DNA from: Massilia agilis
GTDB lineage: Bacteria > Pseudomonadota > Gammaproteobacteria > Burkholderiales > Burkholderiaceae_D
DNA length: 64,000 nucleotides
NCBI RefSeq assembly: GCF_024756255.1
Contig: NZ_JANUHB010000001.1
Location: forward strand, 1,054,001 to 1,118,000
Direction: 5' to 3'
Shown here: positions 1 to 9,676 of the stretch, piece by piece
Position numbering within the stretch: position 1 is the first letter of the stretch
How the letters are laid out: every line of letters begins with the position of its first letter
Position numbers and translations under genes: made by a program
Notes under the pieces: generated by a model
Seen by the model: the letters and a program-made list of their open reading frames with translations, nothing else
Databases searched by the model: none
What the model was told of the DNA's origin: nothing

Positions 1-2
1 TG

Positions 3-1394
3 ATCGGCCAGCTGTTCCCCCGGACCCGCAAGGTGGCGCTGGTGGCCAACCCGGCGGGGCGCGACACCTACCGGCCCGGCATGGCCGACGAACTGCAGGC
101 ACTGACCGCGCGCTACCAGCTGATCGACCTGCGCGGCCTGCCCGTGGAGCAGGTGCGCCAGGCGATCTCGCGCCTGCCCGACGACGCCGTCATCTACCAC
201 CAGACCTACACCCTCGACGGCACCGGGCGCCGCTTCGATCCCTACCTCGCCCTCAACCTGGCGCTGCAGCGCGCGAACCGGCCGGTGTTCGTCGACTACG
301 CCGCGTTCGTGGGCACCGGCGCGGTGGGCGGCGCCGGCATCGATTCGGCCGCGCTGGGACGCTACGGCGCGCGGGATATGGCACGCCTGCTCAAAGGCGA
401 GGCCCCGTCCTCGATCCCGCTGCGCCGGCGCAGCTTCGGGCCGGTGGTCGACGCGCGCGCCCTCGATCGCTGGAAGGTGGACCCGGGGCAGCTGCCACCA
501 GCCACCACGATCCTCTACCGCGAACCCACCGAATGGGAACGCTACCGCGGCGAGATCCTCGGCACCGCGGCCCTGATCGTCACGCTCAGCCTCCTGATCC
601 TGGCCCTGCTGTTCGAGCGCACGCGCCGCGAGCGCGCGGTGGCCGAATCGCGCCAGCGCCTGTCGCAGCTGGCGCACCTGAACCGCGGCGCCAGCGCGAT
701 GGTGTATTCGGCCGCGATCGCGCATGAGCTGAACCAGCCGCTGGCGGCCATCATGAGCAATGCCGAGGCGAGCGAACTGTTCCTGCGCGCCGACCCGCCC
801 AAACTGGCGCAAGCGCGCGAGGCGCTGGCCGATATCAAGCGGGACGACCGGCGCGCCGCCGAGATCATCCGGCGCATGCGCGGCATGCTCAAGCGCACCG
901 ACCAGGTGGCGGTGCCGGTCGACATGCGCCACGTGGTGAGCGACGCGGCCACCTTCATTGCCCCGGAAGTGCGCATGCGCCAGGCCACGCTGCGCACGGC
1001 GATGCCCGACCTGGCCTTGCCGGTGCAGGGCGACCCGGTCCAGCTGCAGCAGGTGCTGATCAACCTGGTGATCAATGCGATGGACGCGATGGACGCCCTG
1101 CCCCCGCCGGAACGGGTGGTCGAAATCCGCGCCGACGAGCCGGGACAGCAGGGCGGCTGGATCAGGCTGCACGTGACCGACCGCGGCCCCGGCTTTGCCG
1201 GCGACATCGGCCAGGTATTCGACAGCTTCATCACCACCAAGGAGCATGGCAGCGGACTGGGGCTGGCGATCACGGCGGCGATCGTGCGCGAGCACGGCGG
1301 GCGCATCCAGGCTCGCAACTTGTCCCCGTTCGGCGCCGAGGTCAGCTTTTCGCTGCCCCTTGCGCAGGCAGGCAGCACGAAACGAGGTAACTAG
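3..1394 (+). CDS. Sensor histidine kinase with N-terminal ABC-type substrate-binding-like domain (5' truncated)
   Basis: The reading frame is open from base 3, and the first in-frame GTG at 33 lies inside the conserved domain, so the true start is outside the window. Residues are numbered from that GTG. Residues 1-160 resemble the ABC_sub_bind family (VALVANPAG, VFVDYAAFVGTGAVGG). One membrane helix follows at about 182-203. The H-box HELNQPLAA puts the phosphorylated histidine at 231, and the ATPase domain ends with NLVINAMDAM and GSGLGLAI. This is therefore a membrane sensor kinase that may sense a small periplasmic ligand. The next gene, a response regulator, starts directly after the stop codon and is its likely partner. 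The ligand is unknown. Confidence 0.88.
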   Translation: MGQLFPRTRKVALVANPAGRDTYRPGMADELQALTARYQLIDLRGLPVEQVRQAISRLPDDAVIYHQTYTLDGTGRRFDPYLALNLALQRANRPVFVDYAAFVGTGAVGGAGIDSAALGRYGARDMARLLKGEAPSSIPLRRRSFGPVVDARALDRWKVDPGQLPPATTILYREPTEWERYRGEILGTAALIVTLSLLILALLFERTRRERAVAESRQRLSQLAHLNRGASAMVYSAAIAHELNQPLAAIMSNAEASELFLRADPPKLAQAREALADIKRDDRRAAEIIRRMRGMLKRTDQVAVPVDMRHVVSDAATFIAPEVRMRQATLRTAMPDLALPVQGDPVQLQQVLINLVINAMDAMDALPPPERVVEIRADEPGQQGGWIRLHVTDRGPGFAGDIGQVFDSFITTKEHGSGLGLAITAAIVREHGGRIQARNLSPFGAEVSFSLPLAQAGSTKRGN

Positions 1395-2006
1395 ATGGAA
1401 CACAGTCGCACCGTCCACATCGTCGAGGACGACGCATCGATACGGGCAGCGCTGGCGCGCCTGCTCGGCGCCGCCGGCTACACCGTGCACACCTACGACA
1501 GCGCGTCGGCCTTCCTGGCCACACTGGACGACGAGCGCGGCGGCTGCATCCTGCTCGATGTCGACATGCCGGGCATGAGCGGCGTGGAACTGCAGGAACG
1601 CCTGGGACTGGCAAACTGCCTGCTGCCCATCGTATTCCTTACCGGGCAAGGCGACATCGCCACCTCGGTGCGAACCATCAAGGCCGGCGCCGAGGACTTC
1701 CTGTGCAAGCCGGTGGAAGTCGAGCCGCTGATCGACGCGATCGAGCGGGCCCTGGCGCGCTACCGCCAGCAGGCGGGCGCGCTCTCGCACCGGCGCGCGC
1801 TGGCGCGCCGCTTTGACAGCCTGACGGCGCGCGAGCGCGAAGTATTCGAGCTCCTGATCACCGGTGCGCTCAACAAGCAGGTGGCCGACAGGCTGGGCAA
1901 CACCGAACGCACGGTCAAGGCCCATCGCCGGTCCATCATGGACAAGCTGGGCGTGCGCTCGGTCGCCGAGCTGGTGCACATCGCCGGCCAGCTGGCGGCG
2001 CGCTAG
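1395..2006 (+). CDS. Two-component response regulator, FixJ/NarL type (REC-HTH)
   Basis: A 203-residue protein with a receiver domain at 1-125 (acidic pocket EDD at 11-13, phospho-acceptor Asp55 in LLDVDMPG, Thr in FLTGQG, Lys in LCKPVE) and a LuxR-type helix-turn-helix at about 142-203 (LTAREREVFELL, TVKAHRRSIMDKLG). It is a DNA-binding transcription regulator, presumably phosphorylated by the kinase encoded immediately upstream; the two genes abut. It converges with the chemotaxis gene downstream, only 4 bp away. The short linker and FLTGQGDIATSVRTIKAGAEDFL pattern are typical of FixJ/TodT-type regulators. Targets cannot be inferred. Confidence 0.93.
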   Translation: MEHSRTVHIVEDDASIRAALARLLGAAGYTVHTYDSASAFLATLDDERGGCILLDVDMPGMSGVELQERLGLANCLLPIVFLTGQGDIATSVRTIKAGAEDFLCKPVEVEPLIDAIERALARYRQQAGALSHRRALARRFDSLTAREREVFELLITGALNKQVADRLGNTERTVKAHRRSIMDKLGVRSVAELVHIAGQLAAR

Positions 2007-2010
2007 CGGC

Positions 2011-3609
2011 TCAGGCGGCGTGGGCCAGGGCCGGCAGCGAGCGCGCCGCCGCTGCGGCACGCGCCTCGTGCCCCGTCCGGAACACTGCCACCGTCCCGGC
2101 CAACGCGACAGCCTGGTCCTGCAGGCTGGCCGCGGCGGCCGCGGCTTCTTCCACCAGCGCCGCGTTCTGCTGGGTCACCTGGTCCATCTGCACGATCGCC
2201 TCGTTGATCTGGCCGATGCCGGCGCCCTGCTCCTCGCTGGCCGACGTGATCTCGCCCGCGATGTCGGCAACCTGCTTGATCGAGGTGACGATCCGTTCCA
2301 TCGTCGCCCCCGCACGGTCGACGATCTTGCCGCCGGCATCGACCTGCTCCACCGAACCCTGGATCAGTGTCTTGATTTCCTTGGCCGCAGCCGCGCTGCG
2401 CTGGGCCAGGTTGCGCACCTCGCCCGCAACCACCGCAAAGCCGCGCCCCTGTTCGCCGGCACGCGCCGCCTCCACTGCGGCATTGAGCGCCAGGATGTTG
2501 GTCTGGAACGCGATGCCGTCGATGACGCCGATGATCTCGCCGATTTTGCGCGAGCTCTCGCGAATCGCCTGCATCATCGCCACCACGTCGCCCATCGCCG
2601 CCCCGCCGTCGCTCGCGTAACCCGATGCCGCCAGCACCAGCTGGTTGGCGTGGCGCGCGTTATCGGCGTTCTGCTGGACGGTGGAAGTCAGCTCTTCCAT
2701 CGCCGACGCGGTTTCTTCCAGGCTGGACGCCTGCTGCTCGGTGCGCGAGGACAGGTCCAGGTTGCCGCTGGCGATCTCCTGCGAGGCGGTGGTGATTGCC
2801 TCGGTGCCGCCACGCACCTCGTCCACGATCCGCCGCAAGCCTTCGTTCATGTCGTGCAGCGCCCGCAGCAGCTGCCCGGTTTCGTTGTTCGTTTCGGTCT
2901 CGATGCGCTGGGTAAGGTCGCCGGCGGCAACCGCCTTCGCGACCGCCACCGCGCGGTCCAGCGGCACCGTGATGCTGCGCACCAGCCAGAAGCCGATCGC
3001 CGCGCCCAGCGCCAGGCCGGCGCAGATCAGCGCGATCGACACGTTGCGCAGCACGGCGTAACGCTGCTGGGAGCGGGCAAATTCAGCCGCCGCCACGTCG
3101 ATCTGCAACTGGGTCAGTTTGTTCATCGGCTGGCCCAGCACCTTGAAGCGCTCGGTCAGCGCGCCGCGCACGATGCCCCTGGCCTGCTCGATGTCGCGCG
3201 CCCTGAGCGCGGCGATCAATGGCCGGACACCTTGCGCAAGATAGGGACCGAGCGCCTGGTCGAACTCCTGTGCAGTGGCTGCCTCGTCCCCGGCCATCTG
3301 CGTGGAGCGATAGTGGGCCCAGGCCTTCTCGGCGTTGGCAAAGCCTTTCTCGACCGCGTCCAGGTCGGCATCGACGATGGCCGCGTCGCCGACCAGCATC
3401 TTGAGCATCACCTGTTCGCCGCGCAGGGTGTTACGGCTGAAGGTATTCAAGTCGCCCAGCGCCACCAGGCGGTCCCCGTACACGGTTTCCAGCGCGGCGT
3501 TCGTATCCTTGATGCCCGATAGCCCGGCGCCGCCGACGATCACCATCAGCACCGACAGGGTGGCGATCACGAACATGAGCCTCGCCTTGATCGTTGTGTT
3601 CTTAAACAT
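2011..3609 (-). CDS. Methyl-accepting chemotaxis protein, four-helix-bundle type
   Basis: A 532-residue transmembrane chemoreceptor. TM1 lies at about 11-30, a helical periplasmic sensor of about 155 residues follows, then TM2 at 189-210 and a HAMP domain at about 211-263. The cytoplasmic signalling domain includes the highly conserved hairpin tip ([23 protein letters not shown]). The protein ends in an Ala-rich tail without the CheR-docking NWETF pentapeptide. The start is the ATG at 3609, preceded by GGAG at proper spacing. It is the last gene of a minus-strand group with the receiver gene and the PAS receptor upstream. The ligand is unknown. Confidence 0.93.
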   Translation of the reverse strand: MFKNTTIKARLMFVIATLSVLMVIVGGAGLSGIKDTNAALETVYGDRLVALGDLNTFSRNTLRGEQVMLKMLVGDAAIVDADLDAVEKGFANAEKAWAHYRSTQMAGDEAATAQEFDQALGPYLAQGVRPLIAALRARDIEQARGIVRGALTERFKVLGQPMNKLTQLQIDVAAAEFARSQQRYAVLRNVSIALICAGLALGAAIGFWLVRSITVPLDRAVAVAKAVAAGDLTQRIETETNNETGQLLRALHDMNEGLRRIVDEVRGGTEAITTASQEIASGNLDLSSRTEQQASSLEETASAMEELTSTVQQNADNARHANQLVLAASGYASDGGAAMGDVVAMMQAIRESSRKIGEIIGVIDGIAFQTNILALNAAVEAARAGEQGRGFAVVAGEVRNLAQRSAAAAKEIKTLIQGSVEQVDAGGKIVDRAGATMERIVTSIKQVADIAGEITSASEEQGAGIGQINEAIVQMDQVTQQNAALVEEAAAAAASLQDQAVALAGTVAVFRTGHEARAAAAARSLPALAHAA

Positions 3610-3656
3610 GCTCTTCTCCAGAATGAAAAAAACTTGCGGCTGCTGCTGGCGCGCGA

Positions 3657-4034
3657 TCAGGCCAGATGGTCCAGCACGCGCAGCAGGTCAGCCGATTCGA
3701 ACGGTTTTTCGAGATACGCGAGGCAGCCCAGTGCCAGCGCTTCGCGCAGGTAGGCCGGGCAACCCTGCCCGGTGACGAATACCGCCGGTGGCGCGCGTCC
3801 GCGATCGCGCAGGAATCGGTACAGGTCGAAGCCGGACAGGGGACCGAGCTCGATGTCGATCACCAGGCAAGCGAAGCAGGCGCCGTCTCCCGCCGCGACC
3901 AGGTCGGTGCCGGACGGGAAATGGACCGTGGCATAGCCGTAGGCGCCAAGCACGCGTCGCAGCGCCCGGGCGAACGCCTCGTCGTCATCGACGATGGCCA
4001 GCACCGTGGTCGCGCGCATCGCCGCGCCACTCAC
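3657..4034 (-). CDS. Single-domain response regulator (receiver only)
   Basis: A 125-residue receiver domain without an output domain: acidic pocket DDDE at 16-19, phospho-acceptor Asp60 in LVIDIELG, Thr in FVTGQG, Lys in LEKPF. The GTG at 4034 overlaps the stop of the upstream PAS chemoreceptor as GTGA, suggesting translational coupling; an in-frame ATG at 4019 is an alternative start. Sequence motifs ([17 protein letters not shown]) look FixJ-like rather than CheY-like, so it may not be a flagellar motor regulator. By position it probably acts with the neighbouring chemoreceptors. Confidence 0.85.
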   Translation of the reverse strand: MSGAAMRATTVLAIVDDDEAFARALRRVLGAYGYATVHFPSGTDLVAAGDGACFACLVIDIELGPLSGFDLYRFLRDRGRAPPAVFVTGQGCPAYLREALALGCLAYLEKPFESADLLRVLDHLA

Positions 4035-5578
4035 GCCGCCAGCTTGAACAGCCCCACTGCCCGCGCCGTCCCGGCGGCGTCGCGCTCGAGCGCCCTGGCG
4101 GCCGTGGCGGCTTGCACCACCAGCGCCGCGTTCTGGTGCGTGATCCGGTCGAGCTCATGCACCGCCTTGTTGACCATGGCGATCCCGGCGCTCTGCTGCG
4201 CATTGGCCTGCGCGATTTCGTCGACGATGCCGGCCACCTGGCGCGTGCGCTCGAGGAGGTCGCCCATGGTCTGCCGGGCCTGCCCGGCCTGCCCGGCGCC
4301 GTCGCGCACCCGCGCGAGCGAGTCGTCCACCAGGGTCTTGATTTCCTGCGCCGCCGCGGCGCTGCGCTGGGCGAGCGCGCGCACCTCGGTGGCAACGACG
4401 GCAAAGCCTTTGCCCAGTTCGCCCGCGCGCGCCGCCTCGACAGCCGCGTTCAGCGCCAGCAGGTTGGTCTGGAATGCGATGCCGTCGATGAGCGAAGTGA
4501 TATCGGCGATGCGGCGCGACGACTCGTCGATATCGCGCATCGTGTCGACCACGCGCGCAACCGCGCCGCTGCCCTGCTCCGCCACCTCGCTGGCCAGCGA
4601 TGCGAGCTGGTTCGCCTGGCGCGCGTGCTCGGCATTGCTGGCCACCGCCGCGGCCAGCTGCTCGACCGACGACGCGGTTTCCTCCAGCCTGGCTGCCTGG
4701 GCTTCGGTGCGCGCTGCCAGGTCGGCGTTGCCGGCCGCGATCTCGGCGGTGGCGCTGCGCATCCCGATCACGTTGGCGTGCACGTCTCCCACCGCCGCCA
4801 CCAGGTTTGAACTCATCTGGCGCAAGGTACGCATCAGCTGGCCGATTTCGCCGCCCCCGCGCACGTGGACCTGGACAGTCAGGTCGCCCCCGGCCATCAC
4901 CCGGGCCGCGTCCAGCGCATGGCGCAGCGGCGCGACGATGGCGGCGCGGACCCAGAGCGCCATCGCCAGGCACAGGAGCAGGCCGAGCGCGGCGCCGGCC
5001 AGTATCCCCGTGCGCATGCCGCCCGCCGCTGCAAGCCCGACAAACAGCGCCCCGAGCACGGCCAGCCCCGCGCCGAGCCAGGCACCGATCGGCCAGGCGC
5101 GCACGCGTGCCGGCAGGCCTTGCAGGCCCAGCGGCACGGCTTCGCCCTGGCTGATGCGCACCCTGGCAGTGCCGGCCGCGATCCCCTGGTACAGCGCCTG
5201 CGCCTGCGCCACCTGGGCCGCGGCGGGCGCGGTGCGCACCGACATGTACGCCACCACGCGCCCGTTCTCGAACACTGGCGACACGTTTGCATGCACCCAG
5301 TAGAAGTCGCCGTTCTTGCGGCGGTTCTTGACCATGCCGCTCCATTGCTGGCCGGCCTTCAGGGTGGCCCACAGGTCGGCGAATGCGGCCGGCGGCATGT
5401 CCGGGTGGCGCACCACGTTGTGCGGGGAACCGAGCAGCTCCTCCTCCGAAAAGCCACTGACCTCGACGAAACGCGGGTTGACGTAGGTGATCCGCCCCTT
5501 CAGGTCGGTCATCGATACGAGGGGCCGGCGGTCCTTGATGACGTACTCGTTCGACGAGACTGGCAGGTTCTTGCGCAT
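4031..5578 (-). CDS. PAS-domain methyl-accepting chemotaxis protein (Aer-like), copy 1
   Basis: A 515-residue receptor with an N-terminal cytoplasmic PAS domain (about 1-125; [17 protein letters not shown] and [12 protein letters not shown] are typical of Aer-like energy sensors), a short pair of hydrophobic helices at about 165-215 in place of a periplasmic sensor, a HAMP region, and a complete MCP signalling domain ([23 protein letters not shown]). Aer-type receptors sense redox or energy state through a flavin; flavin binding here is inferred only from the family. It is a paralogue of the gene at 5848-7410, with the same architecture throughout. The receiver gene overlaps its stop codon. 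Confidence 0.92.
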   Translation of the reverse strand: MRKNLPVSSNEYVIKDRRPLVSMTDLKGRITYVNPRFVEVSGFSEEELLGSPHNVVRHPDMPPAAFADLWATLKAGQQWSGMVKNRRKNGDFYWVHANVSPVFENGRVVAYMSVRTAPAAAQVAQAQALYQGIAAGTARVRISQGEAVPLGLQGLPARVRAWPIGAWLGAGLAVLGALFVGLAAAGGMRTGILAGAALGLLLCLAMALWVRAAIVAPLRHALDAARVMAGGDLTVQVHVRGGGEIGQLMRTLRQMSSNLVAAVGDVHANVIGMRSATAEIAAGNADLAARTEAQAARLEETASSVEQLAAAVASNAEHARQANQLASLASEVAEQGSGAVARVVDTMRDIDESSRRIADITSLIDGIAFQTNLLALNAAVEAARAGELGKGFAVVATEVRALAQRSAAAAQEIKTLVDDSLARVRDGAGQAGQARQTMGDLLERTRQVAGIVDEIAQANAQQSAGIAMVNKAVHELDRITHQNAALVVQAATAARALERDAAGTARAVGLFKLAA

Positions 5579-5757
5579 CCGTGTTTCTTTCTTGGGTGAA
5601 TGAAAATTTCTAGCAAGAAAGAGTAATGCCGAACGGAAACTCTCGATATTGTCCCTTGGTGCAACGCCTTGTTATCGAAATCGCCAGTGTTGGCGGTCTG
5701 ACGGCAAGGTGAACGTCCGCCACAAGCGCGTTCGCCCATGGCTCGACCAAGAAAAAC

Positions 5758-5812
5758 GGGCCAGGCTTGCACGGGCCGGAACGAACGGTTCCGGTCCATG
5801 CAAGCCTGGCCC
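5758..5812 (-). terminator. Strong hairpin terminator downstream of PAS chemoreceptor copy 2
   Basis: Perfect 14-bp inverted arms (GGGCCAGGCTTGCA at 5758-5771 and TGCAAGCCTGGCCC at 5799-5812) enclose a second 7-bp hairpin (CCGGAAC/GTTCCGG, 5776-5794). On the minus strand the stem is followed directly by GTTTTTCTT. It lies 36 bp past the stop of the 5848-7410 gene, so it probably insulates the two paralogous receptors. Confidence 0.8.
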
Positions 5813-5847
5813 AGTGTGGCGCCCCGGCTGGCGTGTGCGCAGGACGA

Positions 5848-7410
5848 CTAGCGGCGCACGCCCTCTCCCTCGAGCTTGAACACATCCACCGCGCGCGTGG
5901 TGCGCACGGCGTCCTGCTCGACCGCCTTGGCGGAGGCTGCCGCCTCCTCCACCAGGGCTGCGTTCTGCTGCGTCATCACGTCGATGTCGCGCACCGCCTG
6001 GTTGACCACGGCGATGCCGGCGCTTTGTTCGATGTTGGCGGAGGCGATCGCGTCGATCGTGGTCGCGACCTGGCGCGTGCGCTCGACGATGTGCTCGATG
6101 GTCTGCCCGGCCTGCCCGGCCAGCTCCGCGCCGTGGCTCACGCGCGCGAGCGAATCGTCGATCAGGCTCTTGATCTCCTTGGCCGCAGCCGCGCTGCGCT
6201 GGGCCAGCATGCGCACCTCGGAGGCAACGACAGCGAATCCCTTGCCCTGTTCGCCGGCGCGGGCCGCCTCGACGGCGGCGTTCAGTGCCAGCATGTTGGT
6301 CTGGAACGCAATGCCGTCGATGACCGCCGTGATGTCGGCGATGCGCCGCGAGGACTCGTCGATGCCATGCATCGTCTGGACCATGCGCGAGACCGCGCCG
6401 CGCCCGTCCTCGGCCGCGACGGTTGCGGACGCCGCAAGCTGGTTGGCCGCGCGCGCATGCTCGGCATTGGTCGCCACGGCCGAGGCAAGTTCCTGCATCG
6501 ACGAGGCGGTTTCCTCCAGCCGGGCGGCCTGCGACTCGGTGCGCTGGGCCAGGTCGGCATTGCCGGCTGCGATTTCGCTGGTGGCGCCGCGCGTGCCCAC
6601 CGCGCTGGCGCGCACGTCGCCCACCACCGCGACCAGGTTCGAACTCATCTGGCGCAGCGTGCGCAAGAGCTGGCGCACCTCGCCGGTGCCGCCGACGCTG
6701 ACCTGCGCGGTCAGGTCGCCGCCCGCCAGCACGCGCGCCGCGTCCAGCGCATGGGACAGCGGCGCCACGATCGACGCACGCACCCAGGCTGCCAGCCACA
6801 CGCACAGGGCCAGGCCAAGCGCCCCGGCCGCCGCGGTCCAGCCGTGCAAGCCGTTGGCCAGCGCCAGGGCCCCGACCAGCACGCCGAGCAGGCCGAAGCC
6901 CGCGCCCAGCACCGCGCCGACCGACAGCGCGCGCGCACGCGCCAAGAGGCCACGCACGCCGTGGGGCACAACCTCGCCGCCGGCAATGCTCACCCTGGCC
7001 ACGCCCGCGCGCAGGTCGCGGTACAGCGCTTCGGCTTGCTCCACCTGGGCGCGGCCAGGCTTCACCCGCACCGACATGTAGCCAACGGCGCGGCCGTTTT
7101 CGTACACCGGCGAGACGTTGGCCAGCACCCAGTAGAAATCGCCGTTCTTGCGGCGGTTCTTGACCAGGCCGCTCCACGGGCGGCCCGACTTGAGGGTGGT
7201 CCACAGGTCGGCGAAGGCCTCCGGCGGCATGTCGGGGTGGCGCACCACGTTGTGCGGCGCGCCCATCACTTCATCTTCGCCAAAGCCGCTGACCTCGACG
7301 AAGTACGGGTTGACGTAGGTGATACGGCCTTTCAGGTCGGTCGTCGAGACGATCGGGCACCCGGGGGCCAAATGGTATTCATTCTGTGTGACCGGCAGGT
7401 TCTTGCGCAT
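5848..7410 (-). CDS. PAS-domain methyl-accepting chemotaxis protein (Aer-like), copy 2
   Basis: A 520-residue receptor with the same layout as the gene at 4031: a PAS domain at 1-125 ([17 protein letters not shown]), a hydrophobic helical hairpin in mid-protein, HAMP, and an MCP signalling domain ([23 protein letters not shown]). The two proteins align end to end and differ mainly in the membrane region and C-terminal tail, where this copy has [10 protein letters not shown]. Tandem duplication is the simplest explanation. It appears to be transcribed on its own, with the strong hairpin at 5758-5812 after its stop. The likely role is energy or redox taxis, by family. Confidence 0.92.
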   Translation of the reverse strand: MRKNLPVTQNEYHLAPGCPIVSTTDLKGRITYVNPYFVEVSGFGEDEVMGAPHNVVRHPDMPPEAFADLWTTLKSGRPWSGLVKNRRKNGDFYWVLANVSPVYENGRAVGYMSVRVKPGRAQVEQAEALYRDLRAGVARVSIAGGEVVPHGVRGLLARARALSVGAVLGAGFGLLGVLVGALALANGLHGWTAAAGALGLALCVWLAAWVRASIVAPLSHALDAARVLAGGDLTAQVSVGGTGEVRQLLRTLRQMSSNLVAVVGDVRASAVGTRGATSEIAAGNADLAQRTESQAARLEETASSMQELASAVATNAEHARAANQLAASATVAAEDGRGAVSRMVQTMHGIDESSRRIADITAVIDGIAFQTNMLALNAAVEAARAGEQGKGFAVVASEVRMLAQRSAAAAKEIKSLIDDSLARVSHGAELAGQAGQTIEHIVERTRQVATTIDAIASANIEQSAGIAVVNQAVRDIDVMTQQNAALVEEAAASAKAVEQDAVRTTRAVDVFKLEGEGVRR

Positions 7411-7520
7411 CTTGTCGTGTTCTTCCAGCTGGAGGCAAAACGGTCCATTCTAGTTCCCTTGGGAAATGTTGGCAATTGGACATTTTGGCTCAGGACAGAA
7501 CACCGGCCGGCACGCCACGC

Positions 7521-7541
7521 AGCCCCCGGCGAGCGGGGGCT
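7521..7541 (-). terminator. Possible terminator after trpA (hairpin without a good U tract)
   Basis: A GC-rich stem, AGCCCCCG (7521-7528) and CGGGGGCT (7534-7541) with a 5-nt loop, begins 8 bp after the trpA stop. The downstream minus-strand sequence is not T-rich, so intrinsic termination is uncertain. Confidence 0.4.
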
Positions 7542-7548
7542 GGCGGCT

Positions 7549-8346
7549 TCAAGCGTCGAGCGCGCTGCGGATGCCGCCCACAAAGTCGCGCACCGCCTGC
7601 GCGGCCGACTCCTTGGGCGTGTTCTCCAGTTCCTGGATGATGCGGCTGCCGATCACCACCGCGTCGGCCACCGATGCCACCGCCTTCGCGGTCTGCGCGT
7701 CGCGGATGCCGAAGCCCACGCCGATCGGCAGCTTGACGTGCTCGCGGATGGCGGCCACGCGGCGCGCCACGTCTTCGGTGTCGATGCCGCCGGCGCCGGT
7801 CACGCCCTTGAGCGAGACGTAGTACGAAAAGCCGCTGCCGTGGCGCGCCACCTGCTTCACGCGCTCGACGGTCGAGGTGGGTGCGAGCAGGAAGATGAGG
7901 TCAAGGCCGTTGGCCTTCATCTCGTCCGCGAACGCCGCGCATTCCTCGGGCGGGTAATCCACCACGATGGCGCCGTCCGCCCCGGCATCCCTGGCGCCCT
8001 GGATGAAGTTCGACGCGCCCATGCGTTCGATCGGGTTGGCGTAGCCCATCAGGACCACCGGCGTTTGCTGGTCCTGTTTGCGGAATTCGCGCACGAAGTT
8101 GAAGACGTCCTTCATCCCGATGCCAAACTTGAGCGCGCGTTCGCAGGCGCGCTGGATCACCGGGCCTTCGGCCATGGGGTCGGAAAATGGAACGCCCAGT
8201 TCGAGGACGTCGGCGCCGCCCGCGACCAGCGCGTGCATCAGCGGCACCGTCATTTCAGGGCCCGGGTCGCCGGCGGTGATGAAGGTGACCAGGCCGGTCT
8301 TGTGTTGCGCCTTGAGCGCGGCGAAAGTTTGTTCAATTCTGGACAT
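7549..8346 (-). CDS. trpA: Tryptophan synthase alpha subunit
   Basis: A 265-residue TIM-barrel enzyme that cleaves indole-3-glycerol phosphate to indole and glyceraldehyde-3-phosphate and channels indole to TrpB. Family motifs visible are [26 protein letters not shown] with the catalytic Glu and Asp, and PPEE. The length is normal. The ATG at 8346 has a GA-rich Shine-Dalgarno region. It lies last in the minus-strand order trpF-trpB-trpA; the 85-bp gap to trpB holds a family 2 palindrome. In many Burkholderiales accD and folC follow trpA, whereas here chemoreceptors follow. Confidence 0.97.
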   Translation of the reverse strand: MSRIEQTFAALKAQHKTGLVTFITAGDPGPEMTVPLMHALVAGGADVLELGVPFSDPMAEGPVIQRACERALKFGIGMKDVFNFVREFRKQDQQTPVVLMGYANPIERMGASNFIQGARDAGADGAIVVDYPPEECAAFADEMKANGLDLIFLLAPTSTVERVKQVARHGSGFSYYVSLKGVTGAGGIDTEDVARRVAAIREHVKLPIGVGFGIRDAQTAKAVASVADAVVIGSRIIQELENTPKESAAQAVRDFVGGIRSALDA

Positions 8347-8395
8347 GCTGTTCTCTTCTATTGATGTTTTGTGGTTTGCGAATGGCGCGTATCAC

Positions 8396-8423
8396 CGCGT
8401 GGGCACAATGTGCCCACCCTACG
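8396..8423. repeat. Family 2 palindromic repeat, trpB-trpA gap
   Basis: An inverted repeat in which a gcgtgggca arm faces tgcccaccctacg. It is the same short palindrome found at 14293, 24961, 36237, 45144 and 57873. Here it separates trpB and trpA and could form a hairpin in the trp mRNA. Confidence 0.75.
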
Positions 8424-8431
8424 GTTTCGCC

Positions 8432-9676
8432 TTAGCTGAAGTTCAGGCCCATTCGCTGTGCCACGGTGTGCATGTCCTTGTCGCCGCGGCCCGACAGGTT
8501 GACCAGGATGATCTTGTCCTTCGGGAGCGTGGCCGCCAGCTTGGTCGCGTAGGCAAGCGCGTGCGACGATTCCAGCGCCGGGATGATCCCTTCGATGCGG
8601 CAGCAGTCGTGGAACGCGGCCAGCGCCTCGTCGTCGGTGACCGACACGTACTGCGCGCGCGCCGAGTCCTTCAGCCAGGCGTGTTCCGGCCCCACGCCCG
8701 GATAGTCCAGGCCGGCCGACACCGAGTGCGTCTCGATGATCTGGCCGTTCTCGTCCTGCAGCAGGTAGGTGCGGTTGCCGTGCAAGACGCCCGGGACACC
8801 GGCGGTAAGCGACGCGGCATGCTTGCCGCTGTCGATGCCCTCGCCCGCCGCTTCCACACCCACCAGCTGCACGCTCTTTTCGTCGATGTACGGGTAAAAG
8901 ATGCCCATCGCGTTCGAGCCGCCGCCGATGCAGGCGACCACGTAGTCCGGCTGGCGCCCGGTCATCTCCGGCATCTGCACCAGGCACTCCTCGCCGATCA
9001 CGGACTGGAAGTCGCGCACCATCATCGGGTACGGGTGCGGGCCGGCCACGGTGCCGATGATGTAGAAGGTGTTCTCGATGTTGGTGACCCAGTCGCGCAT
9101 CGCTTCATTGAGCGCGTCCTTGAGCGTTTTGGAGCCCGACTCGACCGGCACCACGGTCGCGCCCAGGAGCTTCATGCGGTACACGTTCTGGGCCTGGCGC
9201 TTGACGTCCTCGCTGCCCATGTACACCACGCATTCCAGGCCAAAGCGGGCGCAGATGGTGGCGGTGGCCACGCCGTGCTGGCCGGCGCCGGTTTCGGCGA
9301 TGATGCGCTTCTTGCCCATGCGGCGAGCCAGCAGCGCCTGGCCGATCACGTTGTTGATCTTGTGCGCGCCGGTGTGGTTCAGGTCCTCGCGCTTGAGGTA
9401 GATCTGGGCGCCGCCGACGATCTCGGACCAGCGTTTGGCGTGGTAGATCGGCGACGGGCGGCCGACGAAGTGCTTGAGCTCGTAGCGGAACTCGGCGAGG
9501 AACTCGGGATCCTTGCTGTAGCGCGCGTACGCTTCGTTCAGCTCGTTCAGCGCATGGCTGAGCGTCTCGGCGACAAAGCTGCCGCCATACGGGCCAAAGT
9601 GGCCGGTGGCGTCGGGCAGCGCGTATTCGGGGGTATGGAACAGTGCGGCGGCGCCGCGTTCAGGGGCTTCTTTCAT
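8432..9676 (-). CDS. trpB: Tryptophan synthase beta subunit
   Basis: A 414-residue PLP enzyme that condenses indole with serine to tryptophan, forming the alpha2-beta2 complex with TrpA. The PLP lysine lies in HTGAHKINN and the phosphate-binding loop in [17 protein letters not shown] is also typical. The ATG at 9676 (MKEAPERG) gives the usual TrpB length. The longer open frame up to 9796 lies inside trpF and reads as non-TrpB sequence. The start overlaps the end of trpF by 17 bp, which suggests translational coupling. Confidence 0.97.
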   Translation of the reverse strand: MKEAPERGAAALFHTPEYALPDATGHFGPYGGSFVAETLSHALNELNEAYARYSKDPEFLAEFRYELKHFVGRPSPIYHAKRWSEIVGGAQIYLKREDLNHTGAHKINNVIGQALLARRMGKKRIIAETGAGQHGVATATICARFGLECVVYMGSEDVKRQAQNVYRMKLLGATVVPVESGSKTLKDALNEAMRDWVTNIENTFYIIGTVAGPHPYPMMVRDFQSVIGEECLVQMPEMTGRQPDYVVACIGGGSNAMGIFYPYIDEKSVQLVGVEAAGEGIDSGKHAASLTAGVPGVLHGNRTYLLQDENGQIIETHSVSAGLDYPGVGPEHAWLKDSARAQYVSVTDDEALAAFHDCCRIEGIIPALESSHALAYATKLAATLPKDKIILVNLSGRGDKDMHTVAQRMGLNFS

